This document shows positions 1 to 9,218 of a stretch of 64,000 bases of DNA, piece after piece. How positions within the stretch are numbered: the stretch's first letter is position 1; every line of letters starts with the position of its first letter. Below the pieces are notes generated by a model. The model saw only the letters and a list, made by a program, of their open reading frames with translations, had not been told where the DNA came from and searched no databases. Made by a program: the position numbers and the translations under genes. Source of the DNA: Oerskovia turbata (GTDB taxonomy: Bacteria; Actinomycetota; Actinomycetes; Actinomycetales; Cellulomonadaceae); the NCBI RefSeq assembly GCF_000718325.1, contig NZ_JOFV01000008.1, positions 186,001 to 250,000 on the forward strand, written 5' to 3'.

Positions 1-1
1 C

Positions 2-991
2 TTCTCCCGGACGCGCCCACCGACCGCCGACGACGATCTGACGCGCCCCGGCGGAGGGGACCGTCTGCGGCGGCTGCGCAGCGTCGACCCGACACTCGAC
101 CAGGTGTCGGGCGACGCCGCCCCTCAGCCCGCGACCTCACGTTCAGGGTCGACCGCCGCGGAGGAGGAAGGTGTGCCGGACGAGCCGGTGCCCCGGCACG
201 GCCCGTTGCATGCGGTCGCCGAGGCGTACACGGCGGCGAACGGTCACCCCACGACGCACTCGGGGTTCGAGCACGTGCCCGACGGCGGCCCGCGCCGCTG
301 GTCCGTCGGGGCGAGGACCGCGGTGGTCGGCGCGGTCGCGGTGCTGCTGCTCGCGGCGGGCATGGGGATGTGGACCCTCGCCGACGGTGACGACCTGCGG
401 CCGGTGGCGGCCCTCGGTGCCGCGAGTCCCGGGGCGGGGACCGGGGACCTTCTGGGGGAGGGCGACGGCCCTGTCGCGCGTGCGGACGAGGGTGTCTCCG
501 GGGCTGCGTCCGGCACTGCTCCCGGTGCCGGGGGCGGGGCTGGGGACGCTGCGCCAGCGGTGAGCGACGTCGTCGTGCACGTGGTCGGGGCCGTGGCCGC
601 GCCGGGGCTCGTGACCGTGCCCGAGGGATCCCGGGTCGCGGACGCGCTCACCGCAGCCGGGGACGCCACGACGGACGCCGACCTCGCAGGGGTCAACCTG
701 GCACGCGAGGTCGTGGACGGTGAGCAGATCGTCGTGCCGAGGCCGGGCGAGGTCGTGGTCGCGGCCCCAGGACCGGCGACCGGGGGCGGGGCGCCGGACG
801 GCCCGGTGGACCTCAATGCCGCCGACGAGGCTGCGCTCGACGGGCTGTCCGGGATCGGTCCCGTGCTCGCAGCCCGCATCGTCGAGTGGCGCGAGGCCAA
901 CGGCCCGTTCACGACCGTCGAAGAGCTGGGGGAGGTGAGCGGGATCGGGGACGCGCTGCTCGCGAGGCTGCGCGACCAGGTGAAGGTCTGA
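2..991 (+). CDS. comEA: ComEA-type DNA-binding competence protein (5' end beyond window)
   Basis: Envelope DNA-uptake receptor. The order seen is a hydrophilic N-terminus, one membrane segment (VVGAVAVLLLAAGMGMW), a Gly/Ala-rich linker, an SLBB-like domain starting VVHVVGAVAAPGLV, and a C-terminal double helix-hairpin-helix starting VDLNAADEAALDGLSGIGP that binds double-stranded DNA without sequence preference. A GTG at 104 could start the protein. However, the frame is open back to base 2, its third-position GC there is as high as in the gene, and no ribosome site precedes the GTG, so the true start is probably upstream of the window. It lies 4 bases before comEC, the standard comEA-comEC operon. 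The family role is well established; the start is uncertain. Confidence 0.9.
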   Translation, partial: FSRTRPPTADDDLTRPGGGDRLRRLRSVDPTLDQVSGDAAPQPATSRSGSTAAEEEGVPDEPVPRHGPLHAVAEAYTAANGHPTTHSGFEHVPDGGPRRWSVGARTAVVGAVAVLLLAAGMGMWTLADGDDLRPVAALGAASPGAGTGDLLGEGDGPVARADEGVSGAASGTAPGAGGGAGDAAPAVSDVVVHVVGAVAAPGLVTVPEGSRVADALTAAGDATTDADLAGVNLAREVVDGEQIVVPRPGEVVVAAPGPATGGGAPDGPVDLNAADEAALDGLSGIGPVLAARIVEWREANGPFTTVEELGEVSGIGDALLARLRDQVKV

Positions 992-995
992 GAGG

Positions 996-3725
996 GTGCG
1001 CGACGACCCGGACTCCCCGGCTGTCCCGTCGAGCGAGCGGACTTCCGGCCTGACCGGCGGTGCCGGACAGGCCGACGGTGCCGGACAGGCCGACCGGCCG
1101 CTGTCACCGGTTGCCCCGGTGCGTCCCCCACGCGCGACCGCGACCGACCTCCGGCTCGTGCCCGCGGCTCTCGCGACCTGGGGGAGCGCGTGGTGGCTCA
1201 CGGCGGCCGAACCCGAGACGGTCGTGACGGGGACCGTCGTGAGCACGGCGCTGGTGACCCTTCTCGGGGCGCTGCTTCTCGTCGACCGGCGTCCGCGCCG
1301 AGTCCCGGCCACGCGTGTCCCGGCGCTCGGTCCACCGAGAGTGCGTACCCGGGGGCCCCGTACCCCGGGACGCCGGTGGCTCGCGCAGGGTGCCCTGGTC
1401 GCTGCCTGCGTGCTGGCCGTGCTGCTCACCGGGACGGTGCACCTCGTCGAACGGGACCGTGGAGGTGGCGCCGACCTCGCCGCCCAGGGCGCGACGGTCG
1501 AGGTCGTGGGGCGGGTCGTGAGCGAACCGGAGACGGTCACGAACCCGTGGTCGGGGGCGGCGGACTCGGTCCGCACCACGCTGGCCCTGCACGCGCTCGA
1601 AGGTCGCGGTGCCGCGACCCCCGCTGGAGGGCAGATCGACGTCCTCGCAGGCCTCGCCTGGGGTGACCTGGCCTACGGGAGCGAGGTCCGGGCGTCGGGC
1701 ACGCTGCTGCCTGCCGACCCCGGGGACAAGGCCGTGGCGATGCTCGTCGCGACCGGGCCGCCCGCGGTCACCAGTGCACCCACCCCCGCGCTGGGCGTCG
1801 TCAACACCCTCCGGGCCGATCTCCTCACGGTCTCGGACGGGCTGCCTGCCGACGCGCGGGCGCTGCTCCCGGGTGTCGCGGTCGGCGACACGTCGCGCAT
1901 CGACGACGAGCTCGACGAGGCGCTCAAGACCACGGGCCTGACGCACGTGACCGCGGTCTCGGGCGGGCACTTCGCGATCGTCGTCGCGACCGTGACGGCG
2001 CTGTGCGCCACGGCCCGTGCACCGCGCCAGGTGCGTGTGGTCGTGACGGGCGCGGTCATGGCGGGGTTCGTGCTCCTGGTCCACCCTGACCCGAGCGTGC
2101 TCCGTGCGGCGGCGATGGGTGTGGTCGGGCTCGTGGGGATCGGGCTGGGGCGGCCGTCCAGGGCGCTCCCGGCGCTCGCGGCCGTCGTCGTGGTGCTTCT
2201 CGTGCTCGATCCGTGGCTCGCGCGGTCGTACGGGTTCGTGCTGTCGAGCGTCGCGACGGCTGCCCTGGTCCTCGGGACCCAGCCCGTCGCGCGGCGCCTC
2301 ACCCCGTGGGTCGGCAAGGTCATCGCGTTCGCGCTCGCCGTCCCGCTGACGGCGCAGCTCGCGTGCGCGCCGGTTCTCGTCCTGCTGGATCCGTCGGTCG
2401 CGACGTACGCGGTACCGGCCAATCTGGTCGCCGCTCCGGCACTCGTCCCGGCGACCGTGCTCGGGGTGCTCGCGACCCTCGTGGCGCCGTGGTTCCCGGG
2501 GGCCGGGGTGGTGCTGGCGTGGCCTGCGGGGTTGGCGTCGTGGTGGATCGCCGCGGTGGCGCGCTTCTTCGCCGACCTTCCCGGGGCGCGGCTGCCGTGG
2601 CCGGGCGGGACCGGTGGCGCGGCGGCGCTCGCGGTGCTGACCGTCGTCGGGCTGGTCCTGGTGTGGCGCTGGCGGTGGGTCGCGGGCCTGGTCGGGGTGC
2701 GGGTGCCGTGGAGCCGCGGGAGCGGGTGGCCGCACGCGTGGCGCACGGCCGTGCGAGCGAACGTTCGGGAGGCGTTCGCTGCCCGACGGCGCCGCGCGAC
2801 CCTGCGCCTGCTGGTGGCCTGGGCGGTGCTCGCCGCCCTGGTCGCCGGGTGCGTGGCGTCCGCCTGGCCGCGGTGGATCGCCCCCGCAGGTCGTGACGTG
2901 CCGGCCGACTGGGTGGTCGCGGCGTGCGACGTCGGTCAGGGCGACGGGTTGGTCGTCCGCACCGGTGCCGGGCGCGGCCTCATGGTCGACGTCGGGCCCG
3001 CAGGGCCTGCCGGAGGAAGGTGCCTCGACGAGCTCGGGATCGAGCGCATCGACCTGCTCGTGCTCACGCACTTCCATGCCGACCACGTCGGCGGGCTCGA
3101 CGCCGTGCTCGACGGGCGCCAGGTCGACCGGGCGCTCGTAACCGGCCTCGGGGACCCCGCCGGCCAGGCCGGGCGGGTCCTCGACGACCTGGGCGACCGA
3201 GGGGTACCCGTCGAGGTCGCCCAGGCCGGGACCGGCGGCGTGCTCGGCGACGTGTCGTGGGAAGTGCTGCAGGCCGGGCTCGGTACCGCCTCCCACGACA
3301 CGGCGCCGAGACTCGGACGGGGACGCGCCGCACTGGCCGAGGCCGACGGAGGAGCGAACGACGCGAGCATCGCCCTGCTCGTCACGACTCCCCAGCTCAC
3401 GCTCGCCGCGCTCGGCGACCTCGAGGACGCCGGGCAGGAGGCCCTCGACCGGACGCTGCGGGCCCGCGCAGGTGGCGCCGCGGTCGATGTCGTCAAGGTC
3501 GCGCACCACGGGTCCCGCGTCCAGTCGGCCAGGCTCGCGGCGACCCTGAGCCCAGCGGCCGCGATCGTGAGCTCGGGCGAGAACACCTACGGCCACCCGA
3601 CCGACGCTGCGCTCGACCTCTACGAGAGCGTCGGCGCTGCGGTCCTGCGGACCGACCGGTGCGGGACGTTCGCGCTCGTCGTGCGGGACGGGGCGCTCGC
3701 CGTCGCGGGCTGCGACGACGACTGA
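996..3725 (+). CDS. comEC: ComEC/Rec2 DNA internalization channel
   Basis: Polytopic membrane protein thought to pass single-stranded DNA into the cytoplasm during transformation. The 909 residues have the full layout. An N-terminal membrane and DUF4131-like part is followed by the Competence domain (about residues 280-560, with GLTHVTAVSGGHFAIV). The C-terminal metallo-beta-lactamase-like domain starts near residue 645 (ACDVGQGDG), carries the metal motif LTHFHADHVGG near residue 690 and the later VAHHGS near 835. The metal ligands look intact, which in other species supports a nuclease role. GTG start 4 bases after comEA. No pilus genes are in the window, so whether this strain is transformable cannot be judged. 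Confidence 0.95.
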   Translation: MRDDPDSPAVPSSERTSGLTGGAGQADGAGQADRPLSPVAPVRPPRATATDLRLVPAALATWGSAWWLTAAEPETVVTGTVVSTALVTLLGALLLVDRRPRRVPATRVPALGPPRVRTRGPRTPGRRWLAQGALVAACVLAVLLTGTVHLVERDRGGGADLAAQGATVEVVGRVVSEPETVTNPWSGAADSVRTTLALHALEGRGAATPAGGQIDVLAGLAWGDLAYGSEVRASGTLLPADPGDKAVAMLVATGPPAVTSAPTPALGVVNTLRADLLTVSDGLPADARALLPGVAVGDTSRIDDELDEALKTTGLTHVTAVSGGHFAIVVATVTALCATARAPRQVRVVVTGAVMAGFVLLVHPDPSVLRAAAMGVVGLVGIGLGRPSRALPALAAVVVVLLVLDPWLARSYGFVLSSVATAALVLGTQPVARRLTPWVGKVIAFALAVPLTAQLACAPVLVLLDPSVATYAVPANLVAAPALVPATVLGVLATLVAPWFPGAGVVLAWPAGLASWWIAAVARFFADLPGARLPWPGGTGGAAALAVLTVVGLVLVWRWRWVAGLVGVRVPWSRGSGWPHAWRTAVRANVREAFAARRRRATLRLLVAWAVLAALVAGCVASAWPRWIAPAGRDVPADWVVAACDVGQGDGLVVRTGAGRGLMVDVGPAGPAGGRCLDELGIERIDLLVLTHFHADHVGGLDAVLDGRQVDRALVTGLGDPAGQAGRVLDDLGDRGVPVEVAQAGTGGVLGDVSWEVLQAGLGTASHDTAPRLGRGRAALAEADGGANDASIALLVTTPQLTLAALGDLEDAGQEALDRTLRARAGGAAVDVVKVAHHGSRVQSARLAATLSPAAAIVSSGENTYGHPTDAALDLYESVGAAVLRTDRCGTFALVVRDGALAVAGCDDD

Positions 3726-3751
3726 CCGGGACGGGCTGCGCCGCTCGGCCG

Positions 3752-3853
3752 CCGAGCATGCGGTTGCTACTGCTCGACCATGCGGTTGTCGTCCGGAATC
3801 GGGCCGATCGTGACGCCGACCGCATGCTCGGCACCGGGCACCGGGCACCGGGA
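3752..3853. repeat. Intergenic palindromic repeat, copy A
   Basis: Lies between comEC and the Nudix gene. It begins with CCGAGCATGCGGT, repeats a degenerate form of it at 3772-3786, and closes with the inverted ACCGCATGCTCGG at 3819-3831, followed by tandem CACCGGG units. The part from 3780 to the CACCGGG tail matches copy B (from 4437) with only three differences, two of them adjacent. The ends are inverted, so it can fold into a long hairpin. It could act as a terminator for comEC or be a REP/MITE-like element. Confidence 0.8.
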
Positions 3854-3894
3854 CGTGAGGGGTGGGGCTTGCCCGGACGCGCCGCGTCCCTGGA

Positions 3895-3900
3895 TAGGCT
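3895..3900 (+). promoter_or_regulatory. -10 box (TAGGCT) for leaderless Nudix transcript
   Basis: TAGGCT is followed by six bases and then the GTG start of the Nudix gene. This is the actinobacterial leaderless arrangement, in which transcription begins at the start codon. No Shine-Dalgarno sequence is present, which agrees. Confidence 0.55.
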
Positions 3901-3906
3901 CGCGTC

Positions 3907-4377
3907 GTGAGTGCCGAACCACGGATCCGCAACGTCGCCGTCGCCCTCCTCGTGCGCGACGGGCACGTACTCGCCGAGGAGTACCCCGCCACGGCGAGGT
4001 CGGCCCGCTACCTGCGTGCTGTCGGCGGAGGCATCGAGTTCGGCGAGCACGCCGTCGATGCCGTCCGGCGCGAGCTTCGTGAGGAGCTCGGCGCCGAGCT
4101 CACCGACGTCGAGGCGCTCGCGGTCACGGAGAACCACTTCGAGATCGACGGCCGACGCGGCCACGAGATCGTCCACGTCTTCGCGGTGCGGTGCCCCGAC
4201 CTGGAGGCGACGCGACTCGACCAGCGGCTGCCGGTCCTCGACGCCGAGACGACCGTCGGCTGGTACGACCTGGACGATCTCAGGGCGAGCGGGGTGCCCT
4301 TCTATCCAGCCGGTATCGCCGATCTGGCTGCTGATCCGCGGTGCTCGGTGACGAGCACGTCGTGGGGCACCGGCTAG
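3907..4377 (+). CDS. Nudix hydrolase
   Basis: Predicted cytosolic hydrolase of a nucleoside diphosphate linked to another moiety. The 156 residues contain a canonical Nudix box at about residues 39-63 (GGGIEFGEHAVDAVRRELRE followed by ELG), including the REXXEE-type metal-binding core. The substrate cannot be told from sequence; the N-terminus (RIRNVAVALLVRDGHVLAEE) resembles small MutT/ADP-ribose-type members. GTG at 3907 is chosen because a TAGGCT box sits six bases upstream. The gene stands alone between two copies of the same intergenic repeat, which suggests it may have been inserted or rearranged as a unit between comEC and holA. Confidence 0.88.
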   Translation: MSAEPRIRNVAVALLVRDGHVLAEEYPATARSARYLRAVGGGIEFGEHAVDAVRRELREELGAELTDVEALAVTENHFEIDGRRGHEIVHVFAVRCPDLEATRLDQRLPVLDAETTVGWYDLDDLRASGVPFYPAGIADLAADPRCSVTSTSWGTG

Positions 4378-4409
4378 GGGAACCCGGTCAGATCCAGCCC
4401 CGGCCGGCG

Positions 4410-4531
4410 CCGAGCATGCGGTGACGCTGCCCGAGCATGCGGTTGTCGTCCGGAATCGGGCCGATCACGACGCCAACCGCATGCTCGGCACCGGGGGCAG
4501 GCACCGGGGGCAGGCACCGGGCACCGGGCAC
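4410..4531. repeat. Intergenic palindromic repeat, copy B
   Basis: Lies between the Nudix gene and holA. CCGAGCATGCGGT occurs at 4410, then again with TTG at 4431-4445. The exact inverted copy CAACCGCATGCTCGG is at 4474-4488, giving 15-bp perfect arms around a 28-base centre. A tail of CACCGGG and GGGGCAGG units runs to 4531. Same element as copy A in the same orientation, about 650 bp away, with the Nudix gene between them. Confidence 0.85.
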
Positions 4532-4578
4532 GTCTCGGGATGTGCTCCGGGTGGGTGGGCCGTGGGATCGTTGAGCCC

Positions 4579-5595
4579 ATGGCTGCCGCTCCTTCCCGTA
4601 CCTCTGCCCGCCCGTCCGCGACGCTCGCCTGGAACGCGGTCGAGCTCGCGCCCGTGGTGCTGGTGCAGGGACCTGAGGGACTCCTCGCAGAGCGAGCCGT
4701 CGACTCGCTGCTCGACCTGGCTCGTGCCCGCGACCCGGAGGCGGAGAAGTCGGAGATCGAGGCCGCGACCTACGAGTCCGGCATGCTGACGGTCGCGGCG
4801 AGCCCGTCTCTCTTCGGTGAGCCCAAGTTCGTGGTCGTGCGGGGAGCGGAGGCGGCGGCCGACGCGCTCATCCCGGACGTCGTGGACTACGTGGCCTCGC
4901 CGGACCCGGACACGACCGTCGTGATCGTGCACGGCGGAGGGGTGCGGGGCAAGAAGATGCTCGACGCGATCCGGGCGAGCGGAGCCCCCGTCGTGGCGTG
5001 CGAGGCGATCAAGAAGGATGCCGACAAGCTCTCGTTCGTCGCCGCGGAGTTCAAGGCCGCGGGACGTCGGGCGGACGCCGGCGCGGTCAAGGCGCTCGTC
5101 GAGGCGCTCGGCAACGACCTGCGCGAGCTCGCGAGCGCCTGCGCCCAGCTCGTCGCCGACACCACGGGCACCATCAGCGCCGCGACCGTCGACCGGTACT
5201 ACGGGGGCAGGGTCGAGGCCACGGGGTTCCGGGTCGCCGACGCGGCCGTCGCGGGCAAGGCCGGTGAGGCCGTGTCGTTGCTGCGGCACGCACTGGCGAC
5301 CGGGGTGGACCCCGTGCCGCTCGTGGCGGTGCTCGCGATCAAGCTCCGCACGCTCGCCAAGGTCGCCGCGATGCGCGGCCGCGGGGGAGTGTCGGCCAAG
5401 GACCTGGGTCTCGCCCCCTGGCAGATCGACCGTGCGAAGAAGGACCTGTCGAGCTGGACCCCCGAGGGGCTGGCCGCCGCGATCACCGCGGTCGCGCAGG
5501 CGGATGCCGAGGTCAAGGGCGGTGGCCGCGACCCGGTGTTCGCGGTCGAGCGCGCGGTGCTGACGATCGCCGGGGCGCACGGCTCGGGGCGCTGA
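4579..5595 (+). CDS. holA: DNA polymerase III subunit delta
   Basis: Clamp-loader delta subunit, which opens the beta sliding clamp. The 338 residues match the usual length and layout of HolA: a RecA-like N-terminal domain with VVLVQGPEGLLAERAVDSLL near residue 25, a middle helical region, and a C-terminal collar domain with KLRTLAKVAAM and LAPWQIDRAKKDL. ATG at 4579 is preferred over an in-frame ATG at 4540, because the earlier start would translate the tail of the repeat element and family members begin near the alanine/serine-rich segment. It is followed by a bidirectional terminator shared with rpsT. Confidence 0.93.
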   Translation: MAAAPSRTSARPSATLAWNAVELAPVVLVQGPEGLLAERAVDSLLDLARARDPEAEKSEIEAATYESGMLTVAASPSLFGEPKFVVVRGAEAAADALIPDVVDYVASPDPDTTVVIVHGGGVRGKKMLDAIRASGAPVVACEAIKKDADKLSFVAAEFKAAGRRADAGAVKALVEALGNDLRELASACAQLVADTTGTISAATVDRYYGGRVEATGFRVADAAVAGKAGEAVSLLRHALATGVDPVPLVAVLAIKLRTLAKVAAMRGRGGVSAKDLGLAPWQIDRAKKDLSSWTPEGLAAAITAVAQADAEVKGGGRDPVFAVERAVLTIAGAHGSGR

Positions 5596-5653
5596 GCCCC
5601 CAGGAACGTGGGTGCCCGGCCTGGATGCCCTCCCGCGCCCGTCCCCGGACGCA

Positions 5654-5691
5654 CGAGAGGCGCTGCCCCGTGGAGGGAGCAGCGCCTCTCG
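5654..5691. terminator. Bidirectional terminator between holA and rpsT
   Basis: Perfect 13-bp inverted repeat (CGAGAGGCGCTGC and its complement) around a 12-base loop, between convergent holA and rpsT. There is no T-run on either side, as is common in high-GC terminators. Confidence 0.8.
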
Positions 5692-5761
5692 ACGTTCACC
5701 GTGCGGCCCGAGGTGGATCAGGGGCGACGCACAAGGTCACGCGTGGAAGGGAGTGTCACGC

Positions 5762-6022
5762 TCAGAGAGCGTTGACGGCCTTCGCCAGAGCCGACTTGCG
5801 GTTCGCAGCCTGGTTCTGGTGGATGACACCCTTGGAGACTGCCTTGTCGAGCTTCTTCGACGCGGTGGCGAGGGCGCTGGCAGCGGCCTCCTTGTCACCG
5901 GCGGCGACGGCCTCGCGAACGCGGCGAACGTTCGTCTTGAGCTCCGACTTGACGGCCTTGTTGCGCAGACGAGCCTTCTCGTTCGTCTTGATGCGCTTGA
6001 TCTGAGACTTGATGTTTGCCAC
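5762..6022 (-). CDS. rpsT: 30S ribosomal protein S20
   Basis: Primary 16S rRNA-binding protein of the small subunit. The 86-residue lysine/alanine-rich helical protein starts [18 protein letters not shown] and ends [11 protein letters not shown], typical of S20 in length and sequence. The start codon is GTG. It is transcribed alone, converging on holA. Its 5' leader holds a 10-bp inverted repeat (6077-6124) that could form a regulatory stem. Confidence 0.98.
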   Translation of the reverse strand: MANIKSQIKRIKTNEKARLRNKAVKSELKTNVRRVREAVAAGDKEAAASALATASKKLDKAVSKGVIHQNQAANRKSALAKAVNAL

Positions 6023-6076
6023 GTGTGGACTTTCTGGTGTGTTCGCCGAAGCGATCGAATAGGTCGTAGAGGGCGA

Positions 6077-6124
6077 TTCCAGCTCCGGGACTGGGGGTGG
6101 GGAACCCTTGGAGAGGAGCTGGAA
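6077..6124 (-). promoter_or_regulatory. Inverted repeat in rpsT leader
   Basis: TTCCAGCTCC (6077-6086) and GGAGCTGGAA (6115-6124) are exact inverted copies 28 bases apart, lying 55-102 bases before the rpsT start. They could form a stem in the S20 mRNA leader. S20 is autoregulated in other bacteria, but no link to this stem can be shown from sequence. Confidence 0.4.
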
Positions 6125-6290
6125 CTGTGCCCGCCGACCTGGGCGGACACGCAGCCACCAAGACTACCAGCCGACCGCGAGATCGGCCAGAATGCTCACC
6201 TCCGGCCCGCCATGGCCCGTGTCATCCGGCTCTCAAGGCCCGTCATCCCGCCGTGCAGCCGCACGCGAGGACGAACCTGCGTGCGAGCGG

Positions 6291-6968
6291 TCAGCCCTGG
6301 ATCCGGCCCATCTCGCGGACGATCGTCTCGAACGTGCGGCGGTCCATGACGGCGCCCTCGCGGCGCACCGCGCCGGGGTCGACGCGGATCACCCGGTCGA
6401 GGCGTACCTCGCTGTCGCGGCCGCGGGAGTCCCACGGGCCGGAGCCGATGTCGAGCCAGTGTCGCCCCCATCGGGCCTCGTCGGCGGCGTCGCGCGAGTG
6501 GTCCTTGCTCGTGAGCATGGTCGCGAGCAGCCAGCCGCCGTCGCGTCCGACGAGCAGCACGGGCCGGTCCTTGCCCTGGGAGAAGTCCTCCTCGTAGGGC
6601 ACCCAGGTCCACACGATCTCGCCGGGGTCCGGGTCGCCGTCGAGCTGCGGGGAGTACTCGGCCCGCACGCGGCCTGTGAAGTCGCCGGGGTAGGTGCCCG
6701 GGGGCTGGGCTCCGTGCGCGGTCGCGGTGCCCGCGCCGTCGGGCCTGCGGGCGCCGGCCTGCGGTCCGGGCTTCGGTGCGCCCGTGCCCGACGCCGTCGC
6801 TCCCGTCCGCGGACGGGGCGCCACTGCGCGCGGGGCGCCTGACGCCGTCGGGCCGGAGGGGGTGCGGGGCGACTCCCGACCGCCGGCCGGGCGGGACGAG
6901 CCGCCGAGCGCGCCGAGGATCGCGCGCGCCGCGTCCGTGAGCAGGGAGATCCACTTGTTCTGAGCCAC
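6291..6968 (-). CDS. PemK/MazF-family protein, solitary
   Basis: The C-terminal half has the PemK/MazF fold of mRNA-cleaving toxins: PGEIVWTWVPYEEDFSQGKD, then RPVLLVGRDGGWLLATMLTSK. The N-terminal 95 residues are a Pro/Gly/Ala-rich low-complexity extension after a short helix (MAQNKWISLLTDAARAIL), so at 225 residues it is twice the size of a classical MazF. No antitoxin-sized gene adjoins it; neighbours are rpsT and lepA. Such long PemK-like proteins beside lepA recur in actinobacteria, so this may be a housekeeping protein rather than a toxin. GTG at 6968 is supported by a TAGATT box six bases upstream. Confidence 0.8.
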   Translation of the reverse strand: MAQNKWISLLTDAARAILGALGGSSRPAGGRESPRTPSGPTASGAPRAVAPRPRTGATASGTGAPKPGPQAGARRPDGAGTATAHGAQPPGTYPGDFTGRVRAEYSPQLDGDPDPGEIVWTWVPYEEDFSQGKDRPVLLVGRDGGWLLATMLTSKDHSRDAADEARWGRHWLDIGSGPWDSRGRDSEVRLDRVIRVDPGAVRREGAVMDRRTFETIVREMGRIQG

Positions 6969-6974
6969 GCCCGC

Positions 6975-6980
6975 AATCTA
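6975..6980 (-). promoter_or_regulatory. -10 box (TAGATT) for leaderless PemK-like gene
   Basis: On the minus strand TAGATT is followed by six bases and the GTG start. No ribosome site is present, which agrees with a leaderless transcript. Confidence 0.55.
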
Positions 6981-7219
6981 CCCGGAGCGCCCGTGACCCC
7001 GTCCGGCGTACGGGCCCTGCGGGTCCGGCCGCCCGGGGCGGGTGAGCCTCGCGCGTGCGGGGTCGTGGGACAATGGTGGTTGCTGTCCGACCCTGCGTGC
7101 GACGACCAGCGACCTGCCGGGCCCGTCCCGGTGGCTCACGCTCCGTCGTCGAGCACCGATCCGCAGGGGCGGGCGCCGTCCGCCGCCCCGTCTTGACCCA
7201 CCACAGGAGCGCACCCCCG

Positions 7220-9142
7220 TTGTCCCCGATCCCCAGCGCCCAGCTGAGCACCCGCATCCAGCCCGCGGCGACGCCGCCCGAGCTGCTGCGCAACTTCTGC
7301 ATCATCGCGCACATCGATCACGGCAAGTCCACGCTGGCCGATCGCATGCTGCAGCTCACCGGCGTCGTCGACTCGCGCGCCATGCGTGCGCAGTACCTCG
7401 ACCGCATGGACATCGAGCGTGAGCGTGGCATCACGATCAAGTCGCAGGCGGTGCGCATGCCGTGGGCGGTGCGGGAGGGGGGCGACCCGGACGACACGTC
7501 GGCGCCGCTGGTGCCGTACGCGCTGAACATGATCGACACGCCCGGGCACGTCGACTTCACGTACGAGGTCTCGCGCTCGCTCGCCGCGTGCGAGGGTGCC
7601 GTGCTGCTCGTGGACGCCGCGCAGGGCATCGAGGCGCAGACCCTCGCGAACCTGTACCTCGCGATGGAGAACGACCTCGCGATCATCCCGGTGCTCAACA
7701 AGATCGACCTGCCGGCCGCGCAGCCCGAGAAGTACGCCGAGGAGATCGCGGGCCTCGTGGGCGTCGACCCGTCGACCGTCCTGAAGGTCTCGGGCAAGAC
7801 GGGTGTGGGGGTCACCGAGCTGCTCGACCGCATCGTCGAGGAGGTCCCGGCGCCCGTGGGGGACGCCGACGCCCCGGCGCGCGCCATGATCTTCGACTCG
7901 GTGTACGACACGTACCGCGGCGTCGTGACGTACGTGCGCGTGGTCGACGGCAACCTGAACCCGCGCGAGAAGATCGTCATGATGTCGACCAGGGCGACGC
8001 ACGAGCTCCTGGAGATCGGTGTGAGCGCGCCCGAGCCGCACCCGACCAAGGGGCTCGGCGTGGGTGAGGTGGGCTACCTCATCACGGGTGTGAAGGACGT
8101 GCGTCAGTCGAAGGTCGGTGACACGGTCACCAACGCGGCCAAGCCGGCGCAGGACGCGCTGGGCGGGTACAGCGACCCCAAGCCCATGGTGTTCTCGGGG
8201 CTGTACCCGATCGACGGCTCGGACTACCCGGTCCTGCGTGACGCGCTCGACAAGCTCAAGCTCAACGACGCGGCGCTCAACTACGAGCCCGAGACCTCGG
8301 TCGCGCTCGGCTTCGGGTTCCGCGTGGGCTTCCTGGGCCTGCTGCACCTGGAGATCGTGCGCGAGCGTCTCGAGCGCGAGTTCGACCTCGACCTGATCTC
8401 GACCGCCCCGAACGTCGTCTACGAGGTGACCCTCGAGGACCGCTCGGTCGTCACGGTCACGAACCCGAGCGAGTTCCCGGGCGGCAAGATCGGCGAGATC
8501 CGCGAGCCGATCGTCAAGGCCACGATCCTGTGCCCGACCGAGTTCATCGGTGCGGTCATGGAGCTGTGCCAGGGCAAGCGCGGCGTGCTGGGCGGCATGG
8601 ACCACCTTTCGCAGGACCGTGTCGAGATGCGCTACACGTTGCCGCTCGCGGAGATCGTGTTCGACTTCTTCGACCAGCTCAAGTCCAAGACGCGGGGGTA
8701 CGCCTCGCTCGACTACGAGCCCTCGGGCGAGCAGGCCGCGGACCTGGTGAAGGTCGACATCCTGCTGCAGGGCGAGCAGGTGGACGCGTTCAGCGCGATC
8801 GTGCACAAGGACAAGGCGTACTCGTACGGCGTCATGATGACGGCCAAGCTCAAGGAGCTCATCCCGCGTCAGCAGTTCGAGGTCCCCATCCAGGCGGCCG
8901 TGGGCGCGCGCGTGATCGCGCGCGAGACGATCCGCGCGATCCGCAAGGACGTGCTCGCGAAGTGCTACGGCGGCGACATCAGCCGTAAGCGCAAGCTGCT
9001 CGAGAAGCAGAAGGAGGGCAAGAAGCGCATGAAGACGATCGGTACGGTCGAGGTCCCCAAGGACGCCTTCATCGCGGCGCTGTCCTCCGACGGTGCGGGC
9101 AGCAGCGGCGGCAAGGACGCGAAGGACAAGTCCAAGAAGTGA
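7220..9142 (+). CDS. lepA: Elongation factor 4 (ribosomal back-translocase)
   Basis: Translational GTPase that binds the ribosome. Motifs in order: G1 AHIDHGKST, switch [12 protein letters not shown]3 DTPGHVDF, G4 NKIDLP, then the EF-G-like domains and the LepA-specific C-terminal domain ending [20 protein letters not shown]. The TTG at 7220 is chosen because AGGAG at 7205-7209 lies ten bases upstream and the product (640 residues) then has the family length. A longer in-frame ORF to 7055 adds an arginine-rich stretch unlike LepA. The 3' tail ([14 protein letters not shown]) is a short lineage extension. hemW follows after 76 bases. Confidence 0.97.
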   Translation: MSPIPSAQLSTRIQPAATPPELLRNFCIIAHIDHGKSTLADRMLQLTGVVDSRAMRAQYLDRMDIERERGITIKSQAVRMPWAVREGGDPDDTSAPLVPYALNMIDTPGHVDFTYEVSRSLAACEGAVLLVDAAQGIEAQTLANLYLAMENDLAIIPVLNKIDLPAAQPEKYAEEIAGLVGVDPSTVLKVSGKTGVGVTELLDRIVEEVPAPVGDADAPARAMIFDSVYDTYRGVVTYVRVVDGNLNPREKIVMMSTRATHELLEIGVSAPEPHPTKGLGVGEVGYLITGVKDVRQSKVGDTVTNAAKPAQDALGGYSDPKPMVFSGLYPIDGSDYPVLRDALDKLKLNDAALNYEPETSVALGFGFRVGFLGLLHLEIVRERLEREFDLDLISTAPNVVYEVTLEDRSVVTVTNPSEFPGGKIGEIREPIVKATILCPTEFIGAVMELCQGKRGVLGGMDHLSQDRVEMRYTLPLAEIVFDFFDQLKSKTRGYASLDYEPSGEQAADLVKVDILLQGEQVDAFSAIVHKDKAYSYGVMMTAKLKELIPRQQFEVPIQAAVGARVIARETIRAIRKDVLAKCYGGDISRKRKLLEKQKEGKKRMKTIGTVEVPKDAFIAALSSDGAGSSGGKDAKDKSKK

Positions 9143-9218
9143 TGTGCTGCTCTTCTCGTGAGCGCGTGGTCCTCGATGTGCTGGGGGCTGCGCGCTCCGC
9201 GGCGTCCGGGGGGCGGGC

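Noticed and set aside
1104..3992. Long minus-strand frame of 962 codons opposite comEC
   Set aside because: It is an antisense shadow of high third-position GC; the product is Arg/Gly/Asp-rich with no family motif, while the plus strand encodes a full ComEC.
7055..7219. N-terminal extension of LepA
   Set aside because: The added 55 residues are unlike the family, and the TTG at 7220 has AGGAG at good spacing.
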